Part shown: positions 36,304 through 45,311 of the stretch, piece by piece | Numbering within the stretch: the stretch's first letter is position 1 | Layout of the letters: each line of letters opens with the position of its first letter | Assembly (NCBI GenBank): GCA_965243775.1 | Contig: CBDEWF010000083.1 | Location: 62,001 to 126,000 of the forward strand | DNA from: Sansalvadorimonas sp965243775 | GTDB taxonomy: Bacteria; Pseudomonadota; Gammaproteobacteria; Pseudomonadales; Endozoicomonadaceae | Reading direction: 5' to 3' | DNA: 64,000 bases | Translations under genes and position numbers: made by a program | Notes under the pieces: model-generated | Databases searched by the model: none | Told to the model about the DNA's origin: nothing | Seen by the model: the letters and a program-made list of their open reading frames with translations, nothing else

Positions 36304-37440
36304 ATGCTGGCTTCATTTTGGTTTCAGCATACAGTCAGGGGTCAATTTCATTACTATCGGGTAATGAGACAGGTCATCCTGCTGTCGATCTTCGGCCTGC
36401 AACTCCCTTACAAATCTTTTGCCATTACCGATATCGAACTGATCACTCCGGCTGCTCGCATACAACAGCGCATTGATACTCTGGAGCAGGCAGAGAGAAA
36501 CCTGTACCAGGACAGAGAGTTTATCACCCGCTGGTATAGCCGCTTTTCCAGAGAGGTGCCTGCAATTTCCGAACAACTTTACCGGCAGCGCTTTCTAACC
36601 AACAACAGTAAGCTGGAACAGATCATCAACCAGACCAGTAAGGTTGATCTACTCTGCACCCAGTACCAGAAAGAGCTCGATAAGCATGTTCACCTGCACG
36701 AAAGGTACAAGCAGGCGTACCTGCATAATGGGTCGCCCATTCTTACCATGGGTTATTTCACAGCCGTTGGAATCGCTGTTTTTGGAGGCTGGCAGGCGCT
36801 GCCTTTTTACCCGATCACCATGGCAGTGTATATGGGGCTTGCAGCGGGCACTTATCATCTGGCTAAAGTTCTGCACGGACACCAGAGGGAGCAGCTCAGG
36901 CTGGCCATGCATGCAAGCAAAGTCTCTATGGAAGATACGGAAACCAGGGTTCTGGAACACTATCATCAGCGTGACTCTGCCAGAAAAAATCTATACCGGG
37001 GCCGGCTGATCATCCTGCAAAATATTGGGCTGCAACTTGGGGCCGCACTGGAACCCCAGTCTGGTGTTTCAGACAGGCTTAACCGGCACTACCTGACTAA
37101 CTGCAAGCGTCCAGTCATGAACGATGTCTGCCTGGATATTGAGACACTTTTCACCGGACTCAAACCATCACTGGATAATCTCAGTGAACAAGATATGTTG
37201 ATCCTGACGCTGGCAGATAACCACGAAAAGGCTTCTTCTGAAAAACACTACCAGTTGGTGCGGGATGGCCAGATTTACTATATGGGGCTCCCGGTTATAG
37301 ACAATCGGGGACAGGAAAGTCTTTACTATCTTCGTTTTCCAGACTCCGATACAGCCATCAGCTATCTGGACAGAGTGGCCCAGATCAGCCAATCAACGCT
37401 GTATGGCTTTATGAGTTTCTCTATTGGTAGTGCCACATAA
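36304..37440 (+). CDS. Orphan membrane-anchored protein
   Basis: I do not recognise this 378-residue protein. ATG 36304 has a near-perfect ribosome-binding site (AAAGGAGG) seven bases upstream. An N-terminal hydrophobic segment (RQVILLSIFGLQLPY) may be a signal or anchor; a helical, coiled-coil-like stretch (about 60-150) precedes two hydrophobic segments (GYFTAVGIAVFGGWQALPF and MAVYMGLAAGTYHLA). The C-terminal 170 residues are soluble. A 16-bp duplication spans its stop codon. Confidence 0.65.
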   Translation: MLASFWFQHTVRGQFHYYRVMRQVILLSIFGLQLPYKSFAITDIELITPAARIQQRIDTLEQAERNLYQDREFITRWYSRFSREVPAISEQLYRQRFLTNNSKLEQIINQTSKVDLLCTQYQKELDKHVHLHERYKQAYLHNGSPILTMGYFTAVGIAVFGGWQALPFYPITMAVYMGLAAGTYHLAKVLHGHQREQLRLAMHASKVSMEDTETRVLEHYHQRDSARKNLYRGRLIILQNIGLQLGAALEPQSGVSDRLNRHYLTNCKRPVMNDVCLDIETLFTGLKPSLDNLSEQDMLILTLADNHEKASSEKHYQLVRDGQIYYMGLPVIDNRGQESLYYLRFPDSDTAISYLDRVAQISQSTLYGFMSFSIGSAT

Positions 37441-37456
37441 TGGTAGTGCCACATAA
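37425..37456 (+). repeat. 16-bp tandem duplication across a stop codon
   Basis: TGGTAGTGCCACATAA occurs at 37425-37440 and again at 37441-37456. The first copy encodes the last codons and stop of the gene. Confidence 0.85.
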
Positions 37457-37538
37457 ACAGGAAGAAATCACACCCTTAACTTCGTTAGAATACTGCTCTC
37501 AAAAACTTTCAATAAAATAGAGCGAAGTACCGAAACAC

Positions 37539-38561
37539 ATGATCTCTTTTGCCAGTGATAACTATGCGACAGCCTGTCCGGAAGTGATGTCGGCATTAGT
37601 CGAAGCCAATCAGGGACACGCCCCTGCTTATGGCAATGACCCAATCACCAAAGAGGCAGAACAGCTGATCCAGCAGGCGCTGGATACTGAGGCTCCGGTC
37701 TATTTTGTGGGCACGGGTACTGCGGCCAATGTTCTGGCGCTGAAAGTGATGCTGAAGGATTTCGAAAGTGTTATCGCTCCCGATACCGCCCATATCGTAA
37801 CCCATGAAACCGGCGCTGCTTACAATATCTGTGGCACCAAGATTCTTACCAGCCCGGAACAGCAGGGCAAGATCACTCCCCAAGCCATACGACAGCTATA
37901 TAACGGTGAAAGCATGTGGGGTATGCATGCCACCAGCCCAAAGGTGGTGAGCATAACCCAGCCCACCGAGTTCGGCACTGTGTACACCCTGGATGAACTG
38001 TCTGCGATCCGCGCCGTATGTGATGAGCTGAACCTGTACATTCATATGGACGGCTGCCGCCTTTACAACGCAGCTGCCGCACTGAACTGCTCACTGGCTG
38101 AACTGGCGGGATATGCCGATATTCTCTGTCTGGGCGGAACCAAGGCCGGGCTGATGTTTGGTGAAGCCATAGTGTTTATCAATCAGGAACTGGGGGAGAA
38201 CTTTGCCCACCGCCGCAAACTGGGTCTTCAGCTAATGTCAAAAATGCGTTTTGTTTCTGCCCAGTTCAAAGCCCTGTTCACTGACAATCTGGTTCTTCGC
38301 ATGGCTGCCCATGCCAACGCCATGACCCAAAAGCTGTGGTTCGGACTAAAAGATAAGAAAGATGTGGAGGCTGCTTATCCGGTTGAAAGTAACCAGATGT
38401 TTATCACCCTGCCAGAAGAGGTGATTGCCCCACTGCAGGAAAAGTACCCTTTTTATACCTTTGACCCCGGCAAAAACCTGGTACGCCTGATCACTTCTCA
38501 CGACACCCGGGAAGAAGATGTAGAAAATTTCCTGAAGGATTTCGCCAGGCTAAGTCAGTAA
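37539..38561 (+). CDS. ltaE: Low-specificity L-threonine aldolase (beta-eliminating lyase family)
   Basis: The 340-residue fold-type-I PLP enzyme has FASDNYATACPEVM, HAPAYGNDPITKEAEQ, the HTAHI/HETGA region, and the PLP lysine in LCLGGTKAGLMFGEA. This is the threonine aldolase family, cleaving L-threonine or L-allo-threonine to glycine and acetaldehyde. The exact stereospecificity cannot be told, so the symbol is by homology. Confidence 0.85.
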   Translation: MISFASDNYATACPEVMSALVEANQGHAPAYGNDPITKEAEQLIQQALDTEAPVYFVGTGTAANVLALKVMLKDFESVIAPDTAHIVTHETGAAYNICGTKILTSPEQQGKITPQAIRQLYNGESMWGMHATSPKVVSITQPTEFGTVYTLDELSAIRAVCDELNLYIHMDGCRLYNAAAALNCSLAELAGYADILCLGGTKAGLMFGEAIVFINQELGENFAHRRKLGLQLMSKMRFVSAQFKALFTDNLVLRMAAHANAMTQKLWFGLKDKKDVEAAYPVESNQMFITLPEEVIAPLQEKYPFYTFDPGKNLVRLITSHDTREEDVENFLKDFARLSQ

Positions 38562-38706
38562 AACTGACAATCCTGTCAGGAGAAACAAAGTCTACACAGA
38601 TGGTGATTCTTGATTTTATTCAACAAGTTACAGTTTTATAGTTCAGCAAGAGCCGTGATTTCTGAAAATAACACCAGACATTCGGGCTTGCATTAGAGAA
38701 TTATTC

Positions 38707-38715
38707 TGGTGTAAT
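38707..38715 (+). promoter_or_regulatory. Candidate extended -10 promoter of the his operon
   Basis: TGGTGTAAT fits an extended -10 (TGN plus a five-of-six match to TATAAT), with a weak TTGCAT 16 bp upstream as -35. It lies 44 bp before the leader peptide. Confidence 0.3.
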
Positions 38716-38758
38716 TTACCAGACAACTGACAAATATCGTTCTAGGGTCGATTAGATA

Positions 38759-38812
38759 ATGTCACCAATATCAGCATACACCGTAATCAAGCACCACCAT
38801 AATCCTGTCTAA
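38759..38812 (+). CDS. hisL: his operon leader peptide
   Basis: A 17-codon frame reads MSPISAYTVIKHHHNPV. Three consecutive histidine codons (38792-38800) sit directly before hairpins, a terminator and hisG, as in enterobacterial hisL. No strong ribosome-binding site is evident (AGATA upstream). Ribosome stalling at the His codons is the expected sensor of histidyl-tRNA. Confidence 0.75.
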   Translation: MSPISAYTVIKHHHNPV

Positions 38813-38920
38813 TCTTTCAGGATGCGTATGCTGCTGGAAGATAAAAAAAGTCTTCCAGGCGCCCTAAGACAACATCAAGCAAGCCCCCGGAAGACAGAGT
38901 TTTCCGGGGGCTTTGTTTTT
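38772..38920 (+). promoter_or_regulatory. Histidine transcription attenuator
   Basis: Several competing stems are visible: CAGCATAC (38772) with GTATGCTG (38826); ATCCTG (38802) with CAGGAT (38818); CTGGAAGA (38834) with TCTTCCAG (38851); and a terminator stem AGCCCCCGGAA (38882) with TTCCGGGGGCT (38902) followed by TTGTTTTT. GTCTTCC (38850) can instead pair with GGAAGAC in the terminator's first arm, a natural antiterminator. I have not resolved the full switching order. Confidence 0.75.
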
Positions 38921-38987
38921 CTCCCAAGAAGAATAAAGCCAGCCAGCTCCCGGTTTTGACAATAAGTTTCGACAATTAATCAAAAAA

Positions 38988-39067
38988 ACAGCCATGAGCG
39001 GGAAATGACAGCCATGAGCGGGAAATGACAGCCATGAGCGGGAAATGACAGCCATGAGCGGAAAAGG
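38988..39067 (+). repeat. Four tandem 20-bp repeats in the hisG leader
   Basis: Three exact copies of ACAGCCATGAGCGGGAAATG and a fourth varied one lie between the attenuator terminator and the hisG ribosome-binding site (GAGGAG). No spacers, so not CRISPR. Related single or degenerate copies lie at 31998 and 44405. Confidence 0.9.
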
Positions 39068-39086
39068 ATAAACAGAGGAGAACATT

Positions 39087-39983
39087 ATGGATACCAACCG
39101 ACTGCGCATAGCCGTACAAAAGAAGGGACGCCTGAGCCAGGAGTCCCAGAGTCTTCTGAAACAGTGTGGTGTAAAGATCAACTGGAGAGAGCAGAACCTG
39201 ATTGCCCACTCGGAAAATATGCCAATCGATCTACTTCGGGTGCGTGATGATGATATCCCGGGATTGGTCATGGATGGCGTGGTTGATCTTGGTATTGTCG
39301 GTGAAAATGTTCTTGAGGAAGAGTGCCTGACCCGCCGGCAGGCTGATGAATCATCTGAATATCGGGTACTCAAACGTCTGGGCTTCGGCGGATGCCGTCT
39401 CTCTATTGCCATCCCGGAAGAGCTGGATTATCGGGGAGTCGCCAGCCTGGATGGCAAACGTATTGCCACCTCTTACCCGGCTCTGCTGAAACGCTACCTG
39501 GATGAGCAGGGAGTCGCTTTCAAGCCCTGTATGCTTAACGGCTCTGTTGAAGTGGCTCCCCGTGCCGGGCTGGCCGATGCCATTTGTGACCTGGTCTCCA
39601 CTGGCGCAACTCTGGAAGCTAACGGTCTAAAAGAGGTTGATGTTATCTATCGCTCCAAAGCTACCCTGATTCAACGAACTGAGCAGTTGCCAGAGCAAAA
39701 GCAGGCCCTGGTAGACAAACTGCTCAAGCGGGTCGACGGTGTTATTCAGGCCAATGAGAGCAAGTACATTATGCTCCACGCCCCTGCCCAGCAGCTTGAA
39801 GCTATTACAGCCCTGCTGCCGGGAGCGGAAAACCCGACTGTACTGCCCCTTGGCAGTGACCAGAGCCGGGTTGCAGTCCACGTAGTCAGCAAAGAGACCC
39901 TGTTCTGGGAAACCATGGAGCAACTAAAAGTTCTGGGTGCCAGCTCCATTCTCGTCCTTCCCATTGAGAAGATGCTGGAGTAA
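39087..39983 (+). CDS. hisG: ATP phosphoribosyltransferase, long form
   Basis: The 298-residue enzyme starts with RIAVQKKGRLSQES, has DLGIVGENVLEE and the PRPP loop region DLVSTGATLEANGL, and carries the C-terminal regulatory domain (about 225-298) of the HisG-long form, which binds histidine for feedback control and needs no HisZ. It catalyses the first step of histidine synthesis. First structural gene after the attenuator. Confidence 0.96.
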   Translation: MDTNRLRIAVQKKGRLSQESQSLLKQCGVKINWREQNLIAHSENMPIDLLRVRDDDIPGLVMDGVVDLGIVGENVLEEECLTRRQADESSEYRVLKRLGFGGCRLSIAIPEELDYRGVASLDGKRIATSYPALLKRYLDEQGVAFKPCMLNGSVEVAPRAGLADAICDLVSTGATLEANGLKEVDVIYRSKATLIQRTEQLPEQKQALVDKLLKRVDGVIQANESKYIMLHAPAQQLEAITALLPGAENPTVLPLGSDQSRVAVHVVSKETLFWETMEQLKVLGASSILVLPIEKMLE

Positions 39984-39985
39984 CC

Positions 39986-41278
39986 ATGAACATTCTTGAC
40001 TGGAACAATCTGACTGAAGATCAGCAAAAACGGGCTTTGACCAGACCAGCCGTTGCAGATGGCTCAGCTATCCAGCAGACAGTAACGTCTGTTATCGAAG
40101 CTGTAAAAAACATTGGCGATCAGGCACTGCGAGAATTCAGCGCTCAATACGATCAAGTTAAGCTGACAACTATCGCTATTGAGGACCAGGCCGTTGAAGC
40201 AGCCAGCCAGCGCCTTGACCAGGCCTTCAAAGATGCCCTGAAAAATGCTGTCGACAATATTGAGTCTTTTCATCGGGCACAGATTCCCCAACCGGTTCGT
40301 GTGGAAACTCAACCCGGTGTTATCTGCGAACAGTTCAGTATTGGTCTGGACTCGATAGGGCTTTATATTCCCGGAGGGAGTGCCCCCCTGCCATCAACAG
40401 TGTTGATGCTGGCTATCCCCGCCAGAATTGCCGGCTGCAGTAAAGTTGTACTCTGCTCCCCTCCCCCCATTGCTGACGAGATTCTCTATGCTGCCCATTA
40501 TTGCGGCATTAGAGAGATCTATCAGGTTGGTGGAGCCCAAGCCGTAGCCGCCATGGCTTATGGTACCGAAACAGTCTGCAAGGTGGATAAGATCTTTGGC
40601 CCTGGCAACGCTTATGTGACGGCTGCAAAACAACTGGTCAGCCAGGATATTAATGGCGCAGCTATTGATATGCCAGCCGGCCCATCGGAAATTCTGGTCA
40701 TTGCCGACCAGAATGCCAACCCAGCATTTGTGGCATCCGATCTCCTGTCCCAGGCTGAACATGGCCCAGACTCCCAGACGATACTGGCAACACCATCACA
40801 AGAACTGGCAGAAGCGGTGGCCAGGGAAGTGGATTATCAGATCAAACTTCTTCCCCGGGGGGAGATCGCTTCAATTGCCCTCACCCATTCGCGGCTGATT
40901 GTCACGACGACACTTGACCAGGCTATCGAGGTATCCAACAACTATGGACCGGAACACCTGATTGTTCAGACCGATAATGCCCGGGAGTTACTACCCCGGT
41001 TAAAGCATGCCGGTTCCATCTTCCTTGGGGCCTGGACCCCGGAATCTGCTGGAGATTATGCTTCAGGCACTAATCATGTTCTGCCAACCTATGGTTATAC
41101 CCGCACATACTCCAGTCTGGGGCTGGCTGACTTTATGAAACGCTTTACCGTGCAGGAGATCACCAGGGAGGGCCTGCAGGAACTGGGACCAGTGATCACT
41201 ACTCTGGCCGATGCTGAACAGCTGACCGCCCATGGCAATGCCGTACGCCTGCGATTGGCAAAACTGGAGGGTTGTTGA
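39986..41278 (+). CDS. hisD: Histidinol dehydrogenase
   Basis: The 430-residue enzyme has GLYIPGGSAPLPSTVLM, the zinc/substrate region DMPAGPSEILVIAD and SDLLSQAEHGPDSQ, and GPEHLIVQ, all HisD signatures. It oxidises histidinol to histidine in two NAD-dependent steps. It starts two bases after hisG and overlaps hisC by one. Confidence 0.96.
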   Translation: MNILDWNNLTEDQQKRALTRPAVADGSAIQQTVTSVIEAVKNIGDQALREFSAQYDQVKLTTIAIEDQAVEAASQRLDQAFKDALKNAVDNIESFHRAQIPQPVRVETQPGVICEQFSIGLDSIGLYIPGGSAPLPSTVLMLAIPARIAGCSKVVLCSPPPIADEILYAAHYCGIREIYQVGGAQAVAAMAYGTETVCKVDKIFGPGNAYVTAAKQLVSQDINGAAIDMPAGPSEILVIADQNANPAFVASDLLSQAEHGPDSQTILATPSQELAEAVAREVDYQIKLLPRGEIASIALTHSRLIVTTTLDQAIEVSNNYGPEHLIVQTDNARELLPRLKHAGSIFLGAWTPESAGDYASGTNHVLPTYGYTRTYSSLGLADFMKRFTVQEITREGLQELGPVITTLADAEQLTAHGNAVRLRLAKLEGC

Positions 41279-42345
41279 TGTCCTGGATAGAGCAGTTGGC
41301 TCCCGAGCATGTCCAGCAACTGACACCCTATCAGTCTGCCCGCCGTATAGGCGGCAGCGGTAATGTATGGATTAATGCCAATGAAGCACCCTCAGCACCG
41401 CTGTTTCTTGGAGAAGAGAGCAGGGCAAATCGTTACCCGGAACCACAGCCTGCAAAAGTTGTTCAGCAGTACGCTGAATATAGCAGGGTTGGTTCTGAGC
41501 AGATCACAGTCTGCCGCGGTGCTGATGAAGGCATTGAGCTGCTGATACGTACCTTCTGTTCACCAGGTGATGGGGTTTTGATCTGTCCACCAACCTATGG
41601 CATGTACAGTATTTCTGCCAGAACCTGTGGCGTCACAGTCAAACATGTTCCTTTAAGTCCGCAGTGGCAGCTTGATGTTGAAACCCTGTGTTCCAGTCTG
41701 GCTGGCATCAAGCTGGTGTTTATCTGTTCTCCCAATAACCCTACTGGAAATTTGATTGACCGGCATGATATTGAAACTGTGATTCGCGCCTGCAGCAGCC
41801 AGGCTCTGGTGGTTATTGATGAGGCTTATATTGAGTTCTGCCCCGAAGCCAGTTGTGTCAATCTACTGGATAAGTACGACAATGTGGTGATCCTGCGAAC
41901 CCTTTCCAAAGCTTTTGCACTGGCAGGCATCCGTTGCGGGTTCACTCTTGCCAGCCGGCATATCACCAATATGCTACAGAAGGTTATTGCACCTTATCCA
42001 CTGGCTCTGCCCATCGCCGAAATTGCTGAGCAGGCCCTGTCTGCAGAAGGCGTTGCCGAGATGAAAGGCAGAGTGATTGAGTTAAACCAGCGTCGGAATC
42101 AATTTCTTGCCGAGCTGGAACGTATCCCCGGCGTACAACCTTTTCCGGGGGCGGGAAATTATATTCTCGCCCATATCCGTGAAAGTAGCTCTCTTTTCCA
42201 AAAGTTATGGGATGAGGGGGTTATAGTCCGTGATCAGACAGCACAATTAGGCCTGAATAACTGCCTGCGTTTCTCGATAGGAAGTGAGCAGGAGATGCGG
42301 TCTGCACTGGCATTATTGCGGCAAAACTGCTCGGCTGCCATATAG
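41278..42345 (+). CDS. hisC: Histidinol-phosphate aminotransferase
   Basis: The 355-residue fold-type-I aminotransferase has NANEAPSAP, VCRGADEGIELLIRTF, FICSPNNPTGN, VIDEAYIEF and the PLP lysine in RTLSKAFALAGIRCG. ATG 41278 overlaps the hisD stop by one base. Operon third gene; no further his genes follow. Confidence 0.95.
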   Translation: MSWIEQLAPEHVQQLTPYQSARRIGGSGNVWINANEAPSAPLFLGEESRANRYPEPQPAKVVQQYAEYSRVGSEQITVCRGADEGIELLIRTFCSPGDGVLICPPTYGMYSISARTCGVTVKHVPLSPQWQLDVETLCSSLAGIKLVFICSPNNPTGNLIDRHDIETVIRACSSQALVVIDEAYIEFCPEASCVNLLDKYDNVVILRTLSKAFALAGIRCGFTLASRHITNMLQKVIAPYPLALPIAEIAEQALSAEGVAEMKGRVIELNQRRNQFLAELERIPGVQPFPGAGNYILAHIRESSSLFQKLWDEGVIVRDQTAQLGLNNCLRFSIGSEQEMRSALALLRQNCSAAI

Positions 42346-42477
42346 CAATAGATAACCGCTCAGATCCGAAGCTGGATTATTACATTGTAAAAACCTTATA
42401 GATATCTATTATTTTCCCAGAAATTTTGCAAGACACTGACTGTTAAAGAAGCGACCACGCTAAAAAGGGTGTATCGC

Positions 42478-44388
42478 ATGTGTAAACCATGGTTAAAGTA
42501 CTCGCTAGCCATACTGCTGTTGTTTTTTTACGCTCAATCCCATGCGGTTTTGACGGATCAAGAAATAGATACATGCCGTAAAAAACCATATGTTTTTTTG
42601 ATGGAATGGTTTAAAAAAATGGAACCATTGAATCAATTGGCAAGGCCATCACATACCGGTTTAGCCATTCAAAAAATAGAATTACATATTCCCATATATG
42701 TTCAAGGTGAGCTAATACCTTTTGGGAAACCTGTTGTTAGAGTAGAAATCGTATCTGTCTTCGATTCAAACATATCGAGAACGGGTGATATCGATGAAAA
42801 CTTTCTGGACTTGGCGGTGATAGTACATCACGCTGATAACACCTACCAACTGGCTTCACCGAAAATCGTTAATTCACCTGGAAATTCGTCGCGTGAAAAA
42901 AAACTTGATATACACAATCTGGCTATTGTTATAAGTACAGTACTTGTCGCCAGTGTTGAACCACCGTACTCTTGCACCACGATTAATGAAAGAATATCGA
43001 AATTGGGTTTATCAAACAATTCTATGTACTTACTGTTTAAAAGTGGAGCTTTTGGTCGCGTATATAGAAGCAAAAGAGGATGCGAGCTTGGGGGGGAATT
43101 TAATAGCGCTTTTTTTATCACCGAATCTTTTTCTCCAATATTTTATCCGGATGGCAAAAATTTTCTCGACGAAGAATTTGAAGAAGCACAGAAAAATTTT
43201 AGTAAATCTATCCGGACATTTGTTAATAGCACGATAATTGAAAAAATTAAAAATAATACGGATCTAAAGAAAAAATCTTCAAATGGCATCACTCTAATAT
43301 TTCTTGGTTGTGGTACAGGGAGAGAGGTTTTTATTGGAGGAAAAGAAATTTTAAAAGGATTAAATGTGCCAGTTTTCAGCCATGGAATAGATATTGACTC
43401 TGTTTTAATTGAAGAGGGCAGGAAAAGATTTAGTGATTATTTAACTGAACACTGCACACTCTCTACAGGAGACGCCCTTGATGCTAACAGCATAATCCGG
43501 CAACGCGTTGAAAAAAGCAATCCAGATGGTTTAGTAGTCGTCATAGCTATTGGGTTGCTGGCTGACGAGGCCATCCCCAAAACATATCAGACACATAGAA
43601 TTCTGCAGGAGATCGCTCAAAATAAAACGGTCGATATGATATGTGAGGCCCACCTCGGCGTCCATCACTATACAGGCGAAACAGCTAGAGCTGCCGGATG
43701 GGATGTAGAAAAGCATTCTGTTGTAGCCAGCGACCTATCTCAAACTTATCAAGCTCTGTTTCCGAGTCCAGCAGACGTCCACAGAGTATTAACCGACATG
43801 CTTAACGTACTCACCCCTCTGTCCCTGGAAACGCAGGCAGAAGAGATCGCACAAAAGCATTGTAGTAACGTGCTTGACCTCTCATTATCAAGTCACCCTG
43901 TGGGTCTATTTCAACACATTGTAAAGCAGCATTCTGGTTTAAAATTTCGCACTGTTGATATTAGTTGGGGGTACCTGGAGGACGACGAAACCAGAATGGA
44001 TGAATTCATACGCTTAATGCAGGAATACAATGTACACTCCGTTGCAGTTTCTGGTTATGAACCCTGGCTTTCAAAGTTTCAATCAAAAACAATGCTTACG
44101 CCATTAAACATAATAAAACGAATAGACAGTAGGGGAGAATTTGAACTTCCAGCAATGCCACTTCATTTGGCTAGACAGATATGGAGTGATTATGAAGTAT
44201 ATGAAGAAGCCAGCAGTGCAAGCAGCAAGATTCACCATGACAACGCCACAGGGTTGTCAAAAGCTAAGATTCAATTAGGCAACAGTGAAAAAACCGCAGT
44301 AGTTGCAGACGATGAGGGTTTGAGCTTGCCACTGCAGCAGCTTGGTCTTGATCCATGCCCTGTGAAACCATCAGGCGAAAAGAAATGA
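42478..44388 (+). CDS. AT-rich exported orphan with methyltransferase-like domain
   Basis: The 636-residue protein has a signal peptide (YSLAILLLFFYAQSHA) after ATG 42478, preceded by AAAAGGG. I do not recognise the family. Around residues 275-325 it reads ITLIFLGCGTGREVF then GIDIDSVLIEEGRKRF, the class I SAM motif I and strand-2 acidic pair, followed by STGDALDAN, a motif-II-like segment. The rest is unassigned. Composition is poorer in GC than neighbours, suggesting transfer. Export of a SAM-binding protein would be unusual, so an effector-like role in a host is conceivable but untested. Confidence 0.6.
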   Translation: MCKPWLKYSLAILLLFFYAQSHAVLTDQEIDTCRKKPYVFLMEWFKKMEPLNQLARPSHTGLAIQKIELHIPIYVQGELIPFGKPVVRVEIVSVFDSNISRTGDIDENFLDLAVIVHHADNTYQLASPKIVNSPGNSSREKKLDIHNLAIVISTVLVASVEPPYSCTTINERISKLGLSNNSMYLLFKSGAFGRVYRSKRGCELGGEFNSAFFITESFSPIFYPDGKNFLDEEFEEAQKNFSKSIRTFVNSTIIEKIKNNTDLKKKSSNGITLIFLGCGTGREVFIGGKEILKGLNVPVFSHGIDIDSVLIEEGRKRFSDYLTEHCTLSTGDALDANSIIRQRVEKSNPDGLVVVIAIGLLADEAIPKTYQTHRILQEIAQNKTVDMICEAHLGVHHYTGETARAAGWDVEKHSVVASDLSQTYQALFPSPADVHRVLTDMLNVLTPLSLETQAEEIAQKHCSNVLDLSLSSHPVGLFQHIVKQHSGLKFRTVDISWGYLEDDETRMDEFIRLMQEYNVHSVAVSGYEPWLSKFQSKTMLTPLNIIKRIDSRGEFELPAMPLHLARQIWSDYEVYEEASSASSKIHHDNATGLSKAKIQLGNSEKTAVVADDEGLSLPLQQLGLDPCPVKPSGEKK

Positions 44389-44404
44389 TTTATTAAACCC
44401 TCAA

Positions 44405-44419
44405 ACAGCCATGAGCGGG
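44405..44419 (+). repeat. Single copy of the ACAGCCATGAGCGGG repeat
   Basis: Identical over 15 bases to the unit tandemly repeated upstream of hisG. Confidence 0.7.
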
Positions 44420-44495
44420 CTTATACCACAATGAAAAATGATAATGCCGAGAGCACTTCTATGGTGAAGATTATGGCATGGTAAAGATTAACTGG

Positions 44496-45311
44496 TTAGA
44501 ACCGCTTCAGGGGATAGATATCGAACCGCCCTGACTTACCTTCAAGACGATAGCCAGGTTTCTGGTTATCCAGATCCGGGGCTTTTTTCGGACGCTTAAC
44601 GACAACCCTGTGCCGGGCCAGCTCCAGAGCAGGATTTAATAACTTATCCGCATCCCTATCTGGACCAAGAAGAGTCTGGAACAGCTTCATCTCTTTCTTC
44701 ACTGCTGCAGATTTATCCCGATGGGGAAACATGGGGTCAAGGTAAACGACATCAAATTCCTGACCATTGGTCAGAAAACTCTCCATCTGCTCATGAGCAT
44801 TACCGGATACCAGCTTCATACGGCTAACTATGGTTCCTGCCTCGGGGTCATCCATAGCCCTGGCAAGCCCATCGGCCAGAAGAGCTCGTACAACAGAGGA
44901 ACGTTCTACCATGGTCACCTGGCATCCCATAGTAGCCAGAACAAAAGCATCACGACCAAGACCCGCAGTGGCATCAAGAACAGATAGCTGCCGGCTGGCG
45001 TCTGCTACCCCCACGGCCTTGATAATGGACTGACTTTTTCCACCACCATATTTACGGCGATGGCCAACAGCTCCACCAATAAAATCGACCACAACAGGCC
45101 CGGGGGCACCTTTGCCAGTCTGTTGCAGGCCCAGCCCCTGGGGGCTGTACCAGAGAACCAGCTTCTGCTCACGGATAGCTTTCGGGCTTTCTGCCTGCAG
45201 CAGAGGCAGTCCTTTTATATCAGCTAACTGAGTATCAACTAAATCAGCCAGCCGATCGCTGTCAGTGTCAGGAGTTACCAGGATGGATAAAAGTTCAGAA
45301 GTTACAACCAC
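44496..45311 (-). CDS. rsmJ: 16S rRNA (guanine1516-N2)-methyltransferase
   Basis: The 271-residue protein has VVDFIGGAVGHRRKYGGGKSQ, SAM motif LDATAGLGRDAFVLATMG and DPMFPHR, as in RsmJ. The start (GTG 45311) lies inside the end of uppP, indicating translational coupling; it is the last gene of the minus-strand unit tsaB-uppP-rsmJ. Confidence 0.93.
   Translation of the reverse strand: MVVTSELLSILVTPDTDSDRLADLVDTQLADIKGLPLLQAESPKAIREQKLVLWYSPQGLGLQQTGKGAPGPVVVDFIGGAVGHRRKYGGGKSQSIIKAVGVADASRQLSVLDATAGLGRDAFVLATMGCQVTMVERSSVVRALLADGLARAMDDPEAGTIVSRMKLVSGNAHEQMESFLTNGQEFDVVYLDPMFPHRDKSAAVKKEMKLFQTLLGPDRDADKLLNPALELARHRVVVKRPKKAPDLDNQKPGYRLEGKSGRFDIYPLKRF

Noticed and set aside
38988..39067. Tandem 20-bp repeats as a CRISPR array
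   Set aside because: There are no spacers between units and no cas genes nearby.
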